In this document: piece after piece, positions 16,813 through 26,200 of the stretch
Numbering within the stretch: position 1 is the stretch's first letter
Layout: each line of letters opens with the position of its first letter
Assembly: GCA_026394555.1 (NCBI GenBank)
Contig: JAPKXZ010000042.1
Span: 1 to 32,291 of the forward strand
Direction of reading: 5' to 3'
Origin: Methanothrix sp.
Lineage (GTDB): Archaea; Halobacteriota; Methanosarcinia; Methanotrichales; Methanotrichaceae
Length of the DNA stretch: 32,291 bases
Program-made: the position numbers and the translations under genes
Notes under the pieces: model-generated
The model's input: the letters and a program-made list of their open reading frames with translations, nothing else
What the model was told of the DNA's origin: nothing
Databases searched by the model: none

Positions 16813-18521
16813 GCCAGGGCCCTCCCCAGTTGTGCCAGAAGATCTTCTACGGAAAAAGGTCTGCCGTCATATCTCAAAATTCGGTCCTGGGCCTGGATCT
16901 TGATGCCATGAAAGCCTGCCAGCCTGGCCAGTTGGCCGGTCGAGTTGCATTCTACTGCAATGACCCGCTCTACTCCTTGCAGGGCACTTTTCAGCTTTCT
17001 TTCCGGGAAGGGCGAGAGAACCAGCACATGAATCACGCGAAGTCCCAATTTTAAAGCCGCCTCCATGCATACTCCTTTATTCGAACCCCAGCAGAGCAGG
17101 GCGATCTTGCTCTTTTCGTTTCCAAAGACCTTCACAGTCTCGTATCTCTCCAGATCAGCGGCCAGAAATTGGCCTTTTCTCTGGCGTTTGTCGCAGGTCT
17201 CCCTGGTTATTTGGGGGTCCTCAGAGGTTATGCCACTTTCATCGTGAGTGTAGCTGTCCGTCTTGATCACCTGCCCCTTTTGAGGAGGAAAGGCCAGAGG
17301 CGAGACGCCCGTATCTGTGTAGCGGTAGCGTTTGTACTCGCCCTGTCCATCCCAGAGCAGAGGAGCCTGCGATGCTTGTTCTTTCCGCTCGCTTGTCAAG
17401 TCACCTGCATTGTCAATGTCAAAGCTGTACTGGCTCTCGCTGACGATCTTGTCGGTTAGGATAAACGCTGGCACCTGAAACTTCCAGGCCAGATTTAGAG
17501 CTACGCCCGCCCAGTAATAGGCCTCCTCGGCGTCTCCCGGTGCGACTATAAACCTGGGAAACTCCCCCTGGCCGGCATTGAGGACGAAATGCAGATCACT
17601 CTGCGCCGTGTAGGTGGGCAGGCCCGTGGATGGTCCCGTTCTCTGGGCCATTACCACTACCACCGGCATCTCCGCCATGCCGGCCAGGCTGAGCCCCTCG
17701 GTCATGAGGCAAAACCCGCCGCCCGACGTCCCTACTGCCGCTTTAACCCCGGCATAGGCGAAGCCTTGCGCCATGAGCATCACGGCGATCTCGCTTTCCG
17801 GATGAATCACCTTGAGTCCGAAATCCTGGGCATAGCGAGCCATGAAATCGAGCACGCTGGAAGAAGGAGTCATGGGATAGGCCACGTAAGCGCCCAGGCC
17901 CGCTTTAATCAATCCCAGGCTGATGGCCTGGTTGCCGGTTATGATAGGCTCCTCGGTTTGCTTCTTGAAATGACTATCTGCACTTCGATCAATGCGACAG
18001 AACTGCACCGCCTGGTCGTAGCCCTGCCGGGCCACCTGCATATTCAGCTCTTGCATCTTTGGTATATGCTTTTTCAAAACATCTTCCAGGATGGGCCAAT
18101 CTATGCCCACGACCTTGCAGTATCCGCCTATTATGCAGCTATTCTTCATGACCGCGGGGGCAGTCGCTTCCTTGAGGATCTGGGTGATGGTAAGGCCAAA
18201 GCCCCTATGCATTGTGTCGTCAAGTTTTACCTTATCTGCATCGTAAATCACAAAGGAGCTATCCTTAAGACGGCTCTTGTGCGTCTCAACAGTCTCCTGG
18301 TTGAGAGCTATCAGGACATCGATCTGGTCCATGTGAGCGGCGATCTTTTGTCTGGAAGCCCTGACTAAAGAGAAATTATGTCCTCCCCTGATGAGAGAGG
18401 GGTAGTCGTAGTACATGTAAATGTGATAGCCCAGACGGCTAAAGAGGCGAGCCACAGTGAGGCCTGCCTCATTTATGCCGTCACCGGCTATGCCACCGAT
18501 TAGTGTAGAAAAATTATCCAT
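16809..18521 (-). CDS. korA: 2-oxoacid:ferredoxin oxidoreductase, fused gamma-alpha subunit (KorA-like)
   Basis: 570-residue protein fusing the gamma domain (about residues 6-175: GGIAGDGINEAGLTVARL, LIRGGHNFSLVR) to the alpha pyrimidine-binding domain (from about 205: AYVAYPMTPSSSVLDFMA, EIAVMLMAQGFAYAG, GTSGGGFCLMTEG) and a C-terminal transketolase-like domain (about 440-540). YPMTPSS corresponds to the YPITPSS signature of this subunit. ATG 18521 is chosen because TGAGGGG (18528-18534) lies 6 nt upstream; ATG 18527 would touch the ribosome binding site. First gene of a five-gene operon with korB, rubredoxin, ferritin and the CDGSH protein. Confidence 0.9.
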   Translation of the reverse strand: MDNFSTLIGGIAGDGINEAGLTVARLFSRLGYHIYMYYDYPSLIRGGHNFSLVRASRQKIAAHMDQIDVLIALNQETVETHKSRLKDSSFVIYDADKVKLDDTMHRGFGLTITQILKEATAPAVMKNSCIIGGYCKVVGIDWPILEDVLKKHIPKMQELNMQVARQGYDQAVQFCRIDRSADSHFKKQTEEPIITGNQAISLGLIKAGLGAYVAYPMTPSSSVLDFMARYAQDFGLKVIHPESEIAVMLMAQGFAYAGVKAAVGTSGGGFCLMTEGLSLAGMAEMPVVVVMAQRTGPSTGLPTYTAQSDLHFVLNAGQGEFPRFIVAPGDAEEAYYWAGVALNLAWKFQVPAFILTDKIVSESQYSFDIDNAGDLTSERKEQASQAPLLWDGQGEYKRYRYTDTGVSPLAFPPQKGQVIKTDSYTHDESGITSEDPQITRETCDKRQRKGQFLAADLERYETVKVFGNEKSKIALLCWGSNKGVCMEAALKLGLRVIHVLVLSPFPERKLKSALQGVERVIAVECNSTGQLARLAGFHGIKIQAQDRILRYDGRPFSVEDLLAQLGRALA

Positions 18522-18562
18522 CTTCATCCCCTCAATGGATCCATTCATATTATCGTGGCTAA

Positions 18563-18575
18563 CAGTATATATAAA
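18563..18575 (-). promoter_or_regulatory. TATA box of the korA operon
   Basis: On the minus strand TTTATATATACT lies about 45 bp upstream of korA ATG 18521. A transcript starting about 25 bp downstream would have a leader of roughly 20 nt that includes the TGAGGGG ribosome binding site. This is the only good promoter seen upstream of the five-gene operon. Confidence 0.65.
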
Positions 18576-18695
18576 CTATGCAGCAATCAACATAAGAGCT
18601 TTTTTACAGAGTTTTCATTTCGTTTCCAATACTATTATCTCTATTACAACTACGATCATTCTCTTGAATATCCATATGATAATTTCTTTCGATAT

Positions 18696-18749
18696 GTTTA
18701 TATCCCTTAAAGGCAAATTCTTCGTATAATCAATAGAGTATAGGGGTGA
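18696..18749 (+). promoter_or_regulatory. Promoter and ribosome binding site of the secreted protein at 18756
   Basis: GTTTATATC (18696-18704) is a TATA box with the right spacing for a start near 18725. GGGGTGA (18743-18749) is the ribosome binding site, 6 nt before the ATG. The 230-bp region between this gene and korA is AT-rich and serves as a divergent promoter region. Confidence 0.6.
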
Positions 18750-18755
18750 ATTAGA

Positions 18756-19625
18756 ATGAAGGGAGTAGTAATAGCGGCAGCTTTAATTCTAATGCTATGC
18801 TGCTGTACCGTATTGGCGAACCCACCATTGGCGCCACCAATACAGTACGAACAGTTTTGTGAAGCACAGAAGGTATCCGGGAGCGGCGTTATCGATGTCA
18901 GTACCTCGATAGTAGATAAGAAGATTGCTCTGGAGTACTACAATAATATGGCCGGAGACGGCGACTTTGAGCTTGACCAGGAGCATGCTTACTCGCAGAA
19001 TGCTGATAAGCTTCTCAGGAATATTACCTCGGTCAACGGCGGAGATGAGTCAAAGCTAAATCTATTTGAGACGACCAAGCTCACCTATGCCAGCAAGGAC
19101 ACGCCTCTTATGGGTGAGAAGTCCCTGCAATCCAAAGCGTTTTATGGCGGCATAGGTGCAAAGATAAAGGAGTCATTCGCAGTTTATGAGATGGAGAAGG
19201 ATCAGACATCGTTCTTTGCCTCAACCACGCCCTACAATCCCAAGGAGCCGACAATGCCTGTCAACCAGGACTACCTGAAGCTTCTGGCATTGTACTATCC
19301 ACAGGAATATGCCGAGTATATGGCAGCGCCCACGCACACCATAACTCCTGAGCAGCTCATCAAGGAGCTTAAGGATGCGGGAAGGGACACGAACCGTGTG
19401 GCTGCCCTCATGGGCAACGATCCGGCCCACGTGATCGGTCTTGAGACCAAGAATACCTTCAACGGCACATGGGGAACGGATGCTACATGGCATAAGATAT
19501 TCTACAAGGATATTAACGCCCACGAGATGTTCTCCGGAACATTCGAGGCAGAGAAGACCATTAAGTTCCATGAGAATCCTGTGCCCGAAAGAGATCGCCC
19601 TGTTTGCGACGGCATAGATTGCTAG
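18756..19625 (+). CDS. Secreted methanogen protein of unknown function
   Basis: 289 residues. A signal peptide (KGVVIAAALILMLCCCTVLA) with three consecutive cysteines is followed by the mature protein NPPLAPPIQYEQF. No known domain is recognised. The body alternates Gly- and charge-rich beta-like stretches (VSGSGVIDVSTSIVDKK, MAGDGDFELDQEH, FNGTWGTDATWHK, FSGTFEAEKTIKF) and ends with CDGIDC. Several of these stretches resemble residues 1118-1466 of the giant surface protein at 23224, e.g. ESFAVYEMEKD here and GSFHVYEMVDE there. The two probably share a module of a lineage-specific exported family. The gene stands alone with a strong promoter, suggesting abundant expression; a cell-envelope or sheath role is inference. 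Confidence 0.75.
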   Translation: MKGVVIAAALILMLCCCTVLANPPLAPPIQYEQFCEAQKVSGSGVIDVSTSIVDKKIALEYYNNMAGDGDFELDQEHAYSQNADKLLRNITSVNGGDESKLNLFETTKLTYASKDTPLMGEKSLQSKAFYGGIGAKIKESFAVYEMEKDQTSFFASTTPYNPKEPTMPVNQDYLKLLALYYPQEYAEYMAAPTHTITPEQLIKELKDAGRDTNRVAALMGNDPAHVIGLETKNTFNGTWGTDATWHKIFYKDINAHEMFSGTFEAEKTIKFHENPVPERDRPVCDGIDC

Positions 19626-19639
19626 AAAATCAGCAGTCT

Positions 19640-19660
19640 ATCTCTTTTTATTTTTTAAAT
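19640..19660 (+). terminator. T-rich terminator after the secreted protein gene
   Basis: CTCTTTTTATTTTTTAAAT lies about 15-30 bp after the stop codon. Such oligo-T tracts terminate archaeal transcription. The remaining ~115 bp to the next gene hold nothing recognised. Confidence 0.5.
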
Positions 19661-19774
19661 GAATGCCTTGTAGCTTGCTATGCGGGTGCTCGGCCGATTC
19701 ATCAATGAAAATAGAAGAGCTTCAAAAAAAAGAGTGTAGGTTACAGGATATACATATCACAGTATGAAGTGGAG

Positions 19775-20158
19775 TTAAAATGAAATTGCATTGGGCCTGT
19801 TAATGTAACCGGAAATTGTTACATAGTGCAAAATTCTATATCCTGCACCCATATCAACTGCATTGCTTACCTTCTGTAGATTTTCGATGTAGCTGGAGCG
19901 TTCGCTGTCACTCATGCCCTTTGTGGCTTCTTTCAGATCCATGTTCCTAATTAGCTCCCATTGTTCAATTTTTGATAATCTATCCCATTCTTCGCGTGTT
20001 GGTTTCCCTTTCTGGGCGGTCATATCATCGTCTTTCGCAGTGGAAGATAACGCAATTTCATGGCTCATATCGGAAAGGTTACTTGGTTGCCCTACTATCC
20101 GCTTATCAGCCGCACCAGTTACCTTTGCATGTGTCGCCCTATAAAGTCCATATCTCAC
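19775..20158 (-). CDS. Hypothetical small acidic/helical protein
   Basis: 127-residue ORF on the minus strand starting with GTG 20158, preceded by AGGAGAT at a 6-7 nt spacing. The central part (PTREEWDRLSKIEQWELIRN, KGMSDSERSSYIENLQKV) is strongly helical with alternating charge and looks like real protein. The N-terminal 45 residues are less convincing, and an internal ATG (MTAQKGK, residue 46) could be the true start. I recognise no family. It lies between a secreted protein gene and a YjbQ relic, a region of low gene density. Confidence 0.45.
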   Translation of the reverse strand: MRYGLYRATHAKVTGAADKRIVGQPSNLSDMSHEIALSSTAKDDDMTAQKGKPTREEWDRLSKIEQWELIRNMDLKEATKGMSDSERSSYIENLQKVSNAVDMGAGYRILHYVTISGYINRPNAISF

Positions 20159-20298
20159 TATCTAATCTCCTGGCGTCCAGCAACCGTGCCCACTCTTCTT
20201 TAGATATCATGGGCGGTATTCCTTTTCTTGACGCCGATACCGTAATGTCTCATGCTGCACTCTTAAATACTTATCGTAAGCCGCAAAAGTTGTATCGT

Positions 20299-20424
20299 CC
20301 TGAAATTGTTGACGTCATCGTTGAGAGGGGGAGGCTGGCTATGGGAACATGGCAGAGGATACTCTTCTTCGAATTGGATGGGCCCAGACACAGAAGCATA
20401 TCTGTTCGGGTAATGGCCGATTGA
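20299..20424 (+). pseudogene. C-terminal remnant of a YjbQ/UPF0047 protein
   Basis: The frame from 20299 to TGA 20422-20424 reads PEIVDVIVERGRLAMGTWQR, then ILFFELDGPRHRSISVRVM. This is the characteristic C-terminus of the YjbQ/UPF0047 family (GxLxLGTWQxIFFxELDGPRxRxVxV), which includes secondary thiamine-phosphate synthases. About 100 N-terminal residues, with the catalytic His/Asn region, are not found upstream. The open frame continues upstream (from about 20202, MGGIPFLDADTVMSHAALLN) but that part does not look like YjbQ to me and may be a different relic fused by deletion. No functional protein is expected. Confidence 0.6.
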
Positions 20425-20457
20425 TGGGAAAAAATAAATGAGGGAAGATATCCCTGC

Positions 20458-21330
20458 TTATTTGAAAATGGTTGTGCCTGTGGTCCTGGCCAGATCTTTG
20501 AAGGCCGCCATGAGATCCTTTGTGATCTTCCCGGGCTTACCGTCACCTACGACCCTGCCGTCGACCTTGGTAACGGGCGCAACCTCTGCTGCTGTGCCTG
20601 TAACGAAGACCTCGTCTGCCGTGTAAAGGTCGAACAGGCCCAAATCCCTCTCCCGGATTTCATTGCCGCCATCTTTGGCCAGCTCCATGACCGCTTCCCT
20701 GGTTATGCCCTTAAGATTGTTTACGGTAAAGGGCGTGTAGATCTTGCCGCCTTTTACGACGAATATATTGTCTCCGCTTCCTTCAGACAGCAATCCCCGA
20801 GAATCGAGGATGATGGCCTCATTGCCGCCTTTGACATTGGCCTCAATCTTTGCCAGGATATTGTTCAGATAGTTGAGGCTCTTGATGTTGGGCGGCAAGG
20901 TGTCTGGAGCATTTCTGCGCACAGTGACGCTGATTGCCGTGAGGCCGACCTCGTAAAGGTCTCCGTACATTGCCCCCCACTCGACTGCAATAATGATGAC
21001 CGAAGCCAGGCTGCACTTATTGGGGTCCAGGCCCAGGTCTCCGAAGCCCCGGGTAACAATGGGCCGGATATAAGCATCCCGCAGGTTATTCTTCCTCAGC
21101 GTCTCCAGGATTGCCTCGCACATCTCCTCCTGGCTCATGGGAACGCAGAGCAAGATGGCCTTTGCCGAGTCGAAGAGCCTTTGGACGTGATCCTCGAGCC
21201 GGAAGACGCGCCCTCCATAGGCCCTTATGCCTTCGAAGACTCCGTCTCCATAGAGAAATCCGTGATCGAAGACCGAAACCGCAGCCTGTTCCGCCGGAAC
21301 AAACTTTCCGTTAAGATAAATTAGGTTCAT
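20458..21330 (-). CDS. ilvE: Branched-chain amino-acid aminotransferase
   Basis: 290-residue class IV PLP aminotransferase that makes valine, leucine and isoleucine from their 2-oxoacids. It begins with [20 protein letters not shown], followed by [13 protein letters not shown]. The PLP lysine is K150 in [10 protein letters not shown], and the later motifs [10 protein letters not shown] and [18 protein letters not shown] are typical of IlvE. ATG 21330 is chosen because it gives the family start [12 protein letters not shown] 21345 would add five residues, and the open frame further upstream is not family-like. It is divergent from ribH with 120 bp between starts. Confidence 0.93.
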   Translation of the reverse strand: MNLIYLNGKFVPAEQAAVSVFDHGFLYGDGVFEGIRAYGGRVFRLEDHVQRLFDSAKAILLCVPMSQEEMCEAILETLRKNNLRDAYIRPIVTRGFGDLGLDPNKCSLASVIIIAVEWGAMYGDLYEVGLTAISVTVRRNAPDTLPPNIKSLNYLNNILAKIEANVKGGNEAIILDSRGLLSEGSGDNIFVVKGGKIYTPFTVNNLKGITREAVMELAKDGGNEIRERDLGLFDLYTADEVFVTGTAAEVAPVTKVDGRVVGDGKPGKITKDLMAAFKDLARTTGTTIFK

Positions 21331-21450
21331 AGAGCATCTCGCCATCGGACAATTGCCGAGAATAAATGCGTTTTGATCGTTAATTGAATCGATGGGTTTA
21401 TTAGTGAAGGAAGGAAGGGAGGTGCCTACTTCTAACGGGGTTTGGAGCTT

Positions 21451-21861
21451 ATGGCAAGACTTGGTTTCGTAGTCTCGGAGTTCAATAGGGACATCACCTA
21501 TCAGATGGAGCTTTTGGGCAGAGAGCATGCCCGGTTCCTGGGAGCAGAGGTCGCGACTGTCATTTATGTTCCTGGCGTTTATGACATGCCCCTCGTGGTG
21601 AAGAAACTGCTTCGTCGCGAGGACATCGATGCGGTCGTGACAATCGGTTGCGTCATCCAGGGGGAGACTGCTCATGATGAAGTTGTGGTCTCGCAAGCGG
21701 CCCGAAAGCTGATGGATCTGTCATTAGAGTACGACAAGCCGGTAACTCTCGGCATTACCGGTCCCAAGATGTCCCGGCCTGATGCCCATAAAAGGGTGGA
21801 TTATGCCAAGCGGGCGGTCGAGGCAGCAGTCAAGCTATTGCAGAATCTAGGTGGTGTTTAG
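21451..21861 (+). CDS. ribH: 6,7-dimethyl-8-ribityllumazine synthase
   Basis: 136-residue lumazine synthase, the penultimate riboflavin enzyme, joining 5-amino-6-ribitylaminouracil and dihydroxybutanone phosphate. The start ATG 21451 gives [16 protein letters not shown] lies just upstream. [15 protein letters not shown] and [14 protein letters not shown] are the family's substrate-binding blocks, with catalytic His75 in TAHDEV. The same aminouracil substrate feeds CofH for F420, so the two cofactor pathways are both represented in the window. The 3' end overlaps the possible GTG start of the next gene and lies 4 bp before its ATG, so the pair is coupled. A fragment of a second copy survives at 28471-28510. 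Confidence 0.95.
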   Translation: MARLGFVVSEFNRDITYQMELLGREHARFLGAEVATVIYVPGVYDMPLVVKKLLRREDIDAVVTIGCVIQGETAHDEVVVSQAARKLMDLSLEYDKPVTLGITGPKMSRPDAHKRVDYAKRAVEAAVKLLQNLGGV

Positions 21862-21865
21862 ACAA

Positions 21866-23002
21866 ATGGTATCTATGCGCATGGCCTCTATTCACGAATC
21901 AACCACTATGAAGATCTCGGCTATGGCCAAAAAGCTGGCTGCCGGCGGCCAGGACATCATCGACATGGGTGTGGGCGAGCCGGATTTCGATACCCCTAAG
22001 TATATTGTCGAGGCGGGCTGCAATTCCATCAGAAAGGGCGAGACGCGCTACGCTCCCACGGTAGGCATCCCCGAACTGCGTCGCATCATTGCCGATAAAC
22101 TGGTCCGGGAAAATTCTCTGCATGTGGCGGCGGATGATGTTGTCGTAACTCCCGGCGCCAAGATGGCCGTATTTGCCGCCATCCAGGCGCTGCTCCAGGA
22201 GGGGGATGAGTGCCTTCTCATCGGGCCTTCCTGGGTGAGCTATGAGCCCTGTGTGTCTTTTGCCGGGGCGAGCGTCTCCTGGGGAAAGGTGGATGAGAAT
22301 TTCATGCCAGTTGATCTGGCGGAGAGCATCAGCGCCCGGACGAGGCTGATCATCGTCAATTCTCCTTCCAATCCCACGGGATCTGTATTCGATCGCAAGA
22401 CCCTGGAGGAGATCAGGGATCTGGCTGTCGATCACAATCTGTCTGTCATTTCCGATGAGATTTATGAGAAGATAATCTATGATCACGAGCACATCAGCAT
22501 AGGCTCAATGCCGGGAATGGAGGAGAGGACTGTTACAATCAACGGCTTTTCCAAGAGCTACGCCATGACTGGCTGGCGGCTGGGTTATCTAGCCGGCCCC
22601 AAGGAGACTATGAAATGGGTGACCAGGCTGCTCTCTCACTCGGTCTCCCAGGCCACGACATTTGTGCAGCGGGCCGGAGTTGCAGCCATGCAGGGGCCGC
22701 AGGATGAGGTGGCTATGATGGCTGCAGAGTTTCGGGCCCGCCGGGATATGCTGGTCTCTGGCTTGCGAAATTTAGGGATACCCTGCAGCATGCCTGGGGG
22801 AGCCTTCTATGTCTTCCCGGATGTCTCCTCCGTGGGAGGAGGCGACGCCTTCACAGATAGGCTGCTCAAAGAGGCTCTGATCGCTGCCACTCCCGGCTCG
22901 GCCTTCGGGCCGGATGGGGCGAATTATGTCCGGCTCTCCTATGCCACGTCGCAGAGCCGGATCTGCCAGGCTCTGGAGAGGATTAAGAAGATCCTCTCCT
23001 GA
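21866..23002 (+). CDS. Class I PLP-dependent aminotransferase (aspartate aminotransferase-like)
   Basis: 378-residue fold-type I aminotransferase. GVGEPDFDTPKYI binds substrate, NSPSNPTGSVF contains the conserved Asn near PLP, ISDEIYEKIIYD carries the Asp/Tyr, and the PLP lysine is K230 in INGFSKSYAMTGWRLGY. FGPDGANYVRLSYA at the end has the carboxylate-binding arginine. The family includes archaeal aspartate aminotransferases, but related enzymes use alanine or aromatic amino acids, so the substrate is only probable. ATG 21866 is 4 bp after ribH stops; GTG 21851 is a possible earlier start. A 5'-truncated, about 85% identical paralogue lies at 28507-29355. Confidence 0.9.
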   Translation: MVSMRMASIHESTTMKISAMAKKLAAGGQDIIDMGVGEPDFDTPKYIVEAGCNSIRKGETRYAPTVGIPELRRIIADKLVRENSLHVAADDVVVTPGAKMAVFAAIQALLQEGDECLLIGPSWVSYEPCVSFAGASVSWGKVDENFMPVDLAESISARTRLIIVNSPSNPTGSVFDRKTLEEIRDLAVDHNLSVISDEIYEKIIYDHEHISIGSMPGMEERTVTINGFSKSYAMTGWRLGYLAGPKETMKWVTRLLSHSVSQATTFVQRAGVAAMQGPQDEVAMMAAEFRARRDMLVSGLRNLGIPCSMPGGAFYVFPDVSSVGGGDAFTDRLLKEALIAATPGSAFGPDGANYVRLSYATSQSRICQALERIKKILS

Positions 23003-23064
23003 TGGAGCCTTCATTTTTTTTAGCCGGGCGGCTGCGGTCGTGATCCGGTTCTTTCTGGCGCGAA

Positions 23065-23087
23065 TCTTCCGGCTGCCTGCCGGAAGA
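23065..23087 (+). terminator. Perfect hairpin after the aminotransferase gene
   Basis: TCTTCCGGC (23065-23073) and GCCGGAAGA (23079-23087) form a perfect 9-bp stem with a 5-nt loop, 62 bp after the stop. It may end or stabilise the ribH-aminotransferase mRNA. There is no T-run after it, so an intrinsic bacterial-type terminator is not certain. The rest of the 220-bp gap holds the AT-rich promoter region of the next gene and its ribosome binding site GGAGGGA (23213-23219). Confidence 0.5.
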
Positions 23088-23223
23088 ATAGCCTTCTGAA
23101 GATGCAGTTTTGTCGCTGCAAAAGCTCTTGATTCTCAACTATCGATAGTTCTATATCCATCAACCAACTTCCACTAAAACCGCTAAAATAGAATTTGGGT
23201 GATCCAATCGCTGGAGGGAGATT

Positions 23224-26200
23224 ATGGATTATAATAAAGATAAACTGGAGACCCTACTAAAAGGTCTATTGATTCTCATTCTGCTCGCAAACTGTGCCGA
23301 TGCCGCGACCCTGACCGTCGGCCCCGGCCAGACATACACCACCATCCAATCCGCCATCAATGCCGCCTCGCCTGGAGACACCATCCTGGTCCAGAGCGGG
23401 ACATACAACGAACACGTTGTGGTGAACAAGCAGCTAACGCTGCGGGGCGTCGGCTCGCCGGTGGTGGACGCCGGAGGCTCAGGCGACGCCATCACCATCA
23501 GTTACGACGGCTGCACCCTGGAAGGATTTGTGGCCAAAGGATCGGGGGCTTATTCCAGAGCCGGAATTAAGGCGACTTCCAGCGGCAACACCCTCTCGGG
23601 CAACACCGCCACCGGCAACTCCGGCAAAGGCATCTACCTCTCTTCCTCCAGCAGCAACACAGTCTCAGGCAACACCGCCACCGGCAACTCCTACGCCGGC
23701 ATCCTCCTCGAATCCTCCAGCAACGGCAACACTCTCTCGGGCAACACCGCCACCGGCAACTACATCGGCATCCTCCTCGAATCCTCCAGCAACGGCAACA
23801 CCCTCTCGGGCAACACCGCCACCGGCAACACCAACACCGGCATCCGCCTCGATTCCTCCAGCGGCAACACCCTCTCGGGCAACACCGCTACCGGCAACTC
23901 CGACGCCTTCAACCACATCGGCGTCGGCATCGTCCTCTCTTCCTCCAGCGGCAACACCCTCTCGGGCAACACCGTCACCGGCAACACCAAAATCGGCATC
24001 CTCATCACTTTCTCCAGCAACGGCAACACCATCTCAGGCAACACCGTCACCGGCAACGACATCGGCATCTACCTCTATTTCTCCAGCAACGGCAACACCA
24101 TCTCAGGCAACACCGTCACCGGCAACGACATCGGCATCTACCTCGATTCCTCCAGCAGCAATACCATCTACCTAAACACCCTCGACAATGCCCGGTCCAA
24201 CGGGGACAACCACTGGAATGCCACCACCACCCAGAGCTATGAGCACAACGGTCGCATCCTGATGGGCCTGCTGGGCAACATCTGGTCCGACTACACCGGC
24301 TTCGACTGCGACGGCATAGGCGATACGTCCTACCTGATTCCAGGGGGATCTGACAAGGACTATCACCCCATCGGCGGCGAAGAGTTCAGCCCCGACCTGG
24401 AGGCGCAGAAGAGCGCTGACAGGACGGAAGCCTATGTCGGCGACTGGATCAACTACAGAATCTGGGTGAACAACACCGGCAAAGTCAGCCTGACAGGCGT
24501 CCGGGCCGAGGACAACGTGACGGGGGCCATCTGGAATGTGGGAACTCTCTTGCCGGGCCAGAACTTCACCAACACCACCAGATACCAGGTGAAGCTGTCC
24601 GACCTGCCCGGACCGCTGACAAACGAGCTGCGGGCCAACGGGACGGCTGATCCCTGCGGCTTGGATATAAACGATTCAGCCACAGAGACTGTGAATATCC
24701 TCTACCGGCCAGATATCCAGGTTGACAAGAGCGCCAACCTGAGCGGCGGCTCGCCCTCCACCATCCTGGGCTTCAAGATCGAGGTCAATAACAGCGGGAA
24801 TGCCGATTTCGCTTCGGTCGATGTGGAAGACCTCCTGCCGCCTGGGCTTGATTATGTCTCCGATGACTCGGGAGTGATCCCCGGCCAGGCCGGGAGCAGA
24901 TACATCTGGAATCTTGGCCCTCTCAACTCCCGCGAGTCACTGAGCTTCAACCTCACCGCCCACATCAACGGCAAAGAGTTCGGGGATCTGGTCAACGCCG
25001 TCAATGCCACCGGCTATCCCGAATACGGCGATCCCGTCAACTCCAGCGCCACGGCAAGCGTTCGGGCGGAAGAGGCCAACATCACAGTCACCAAAGTCGC
25101 CAATCCGGCCTTCGGCTCGCCGGGCACGAATGTCACATTCAACCTGACGGTCACAAACTCAGGCAGCGCCCCGCTGCCTCATGTATCCGTCAGCGACCTT
25201 CTGCCCGCCGGTCTGAGCTACGTCTCATCCTCACCGGTTAGCACTCAGAGCGGCCAGCAGGTCGTCTGGCCGGACGTCGGGCCGCTGGCCACCGGCACGA
25301 GCAGCTCTCTTGAGATCGTGGCCCGCATCGACGGGCCAATTGTGGGCATGGAAACCCTGACCAACCGGGTGGATGTGCAGGCTGAGCCGGAGCACGGCGA
25401 GAACGTCACTGCCAGCGCCATTGCTGATGTCCTGGCCGAGGAGGCCAACATCACCGTCACCAAAGTCGCCGATCCGGCCTTCGGCTCGGCAGGCACGAAT
25501 GTCACATTCAACCTGACGGTCACAAACTCAGGCAGCGCCTCGCTGCCTCATGTCTCCGTCAGCGACCTTCTGCCCGCCGGGCTGAGCTACGTCTCATCCT
25601 CACCGGTTAGCACTCAGAGCGGCCAGCAGGTCGTCTGGCCGAACGTCGGGCCGCTGGCCACCGGCACGAGCAGCTCTCTTGAACTTGTGGCCCGCATCGA
25701 CGGGCCAATTGTGGGCATGGAAACCCTGACCAACCGGGTGGATGTGCAGTCTGAGCCGGAGCACGGCGAGAACGTCACTGCCAGTGCCATTGCCGACGTC
25801 CTGGCCGAGGAGGCCAACATCACCGTCACCAAGACCGCCGACCCTGCTTCCGGCCTGCCTGGAACTCCAATCAATTTCACATTGAATGTGACCAACAGCG
25901 GCAGAAGTCCTCTGCTCCATATCTCCGTCAGCGATCTTCTGCCCGCGGGCCTCGCCTTCGTCTCATCTTCATCCGGAGCTGCGATCAGCGGCCAGCAGGT
26001 CACCTGGCAGGACGCCGGCCCCCTGGCCCCTGGAGCCTCACGCCTCCTCTGGATCAGTGCCGGGATCGACGGCTCAGTCTACGGAACTCTTACCAACCGG
26101 GTTGACGTCACAGCCCGCCCTGAGAACGGAGATCCAATCAACGCCATAGCCACGGCAGATGTGCAGGCGAGTGAAAATCTGATCCTGGTGAAGACGGCAG

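Noticed and set aside
17589-18368. 259-codon plus-strand ORF opposite korA
   Set aside because: His/Gly/Arg-rich shadow of a well-supported gene; no similarity to any family recognised.
21331-21696. Extended N-terminus of IlvE (122 extra codons in the open frame)
   Set aside because: The extension overlaps the ribH start on the other strand, shows no family similarity, and ATG 21330 gives the standard IlvE beginning.
23065-23087. Transposon terminal repeat
   Set aside because: The hairpin is perfect but no second copy or transposase is found nearby; position after a coding operon better suits an mRNA 3' structure.
23583-24160. Possible CRISPR array because of regularly repeated short units
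   Set aside because: Repeats and spacers are both coding in one frame (SGNTATGN coils), spacers are similar to each other, and no cas genes are present.
23528-24175. Long Pro/Ala/Thr-rich open frame overlapping the beta-helix region, and similar minus-strand frames
   Set aside because: They are out-of-phase readings of the short GC-rich coding repeat; no start signals, and the beta-helix frame has a signal peptide and known domains.
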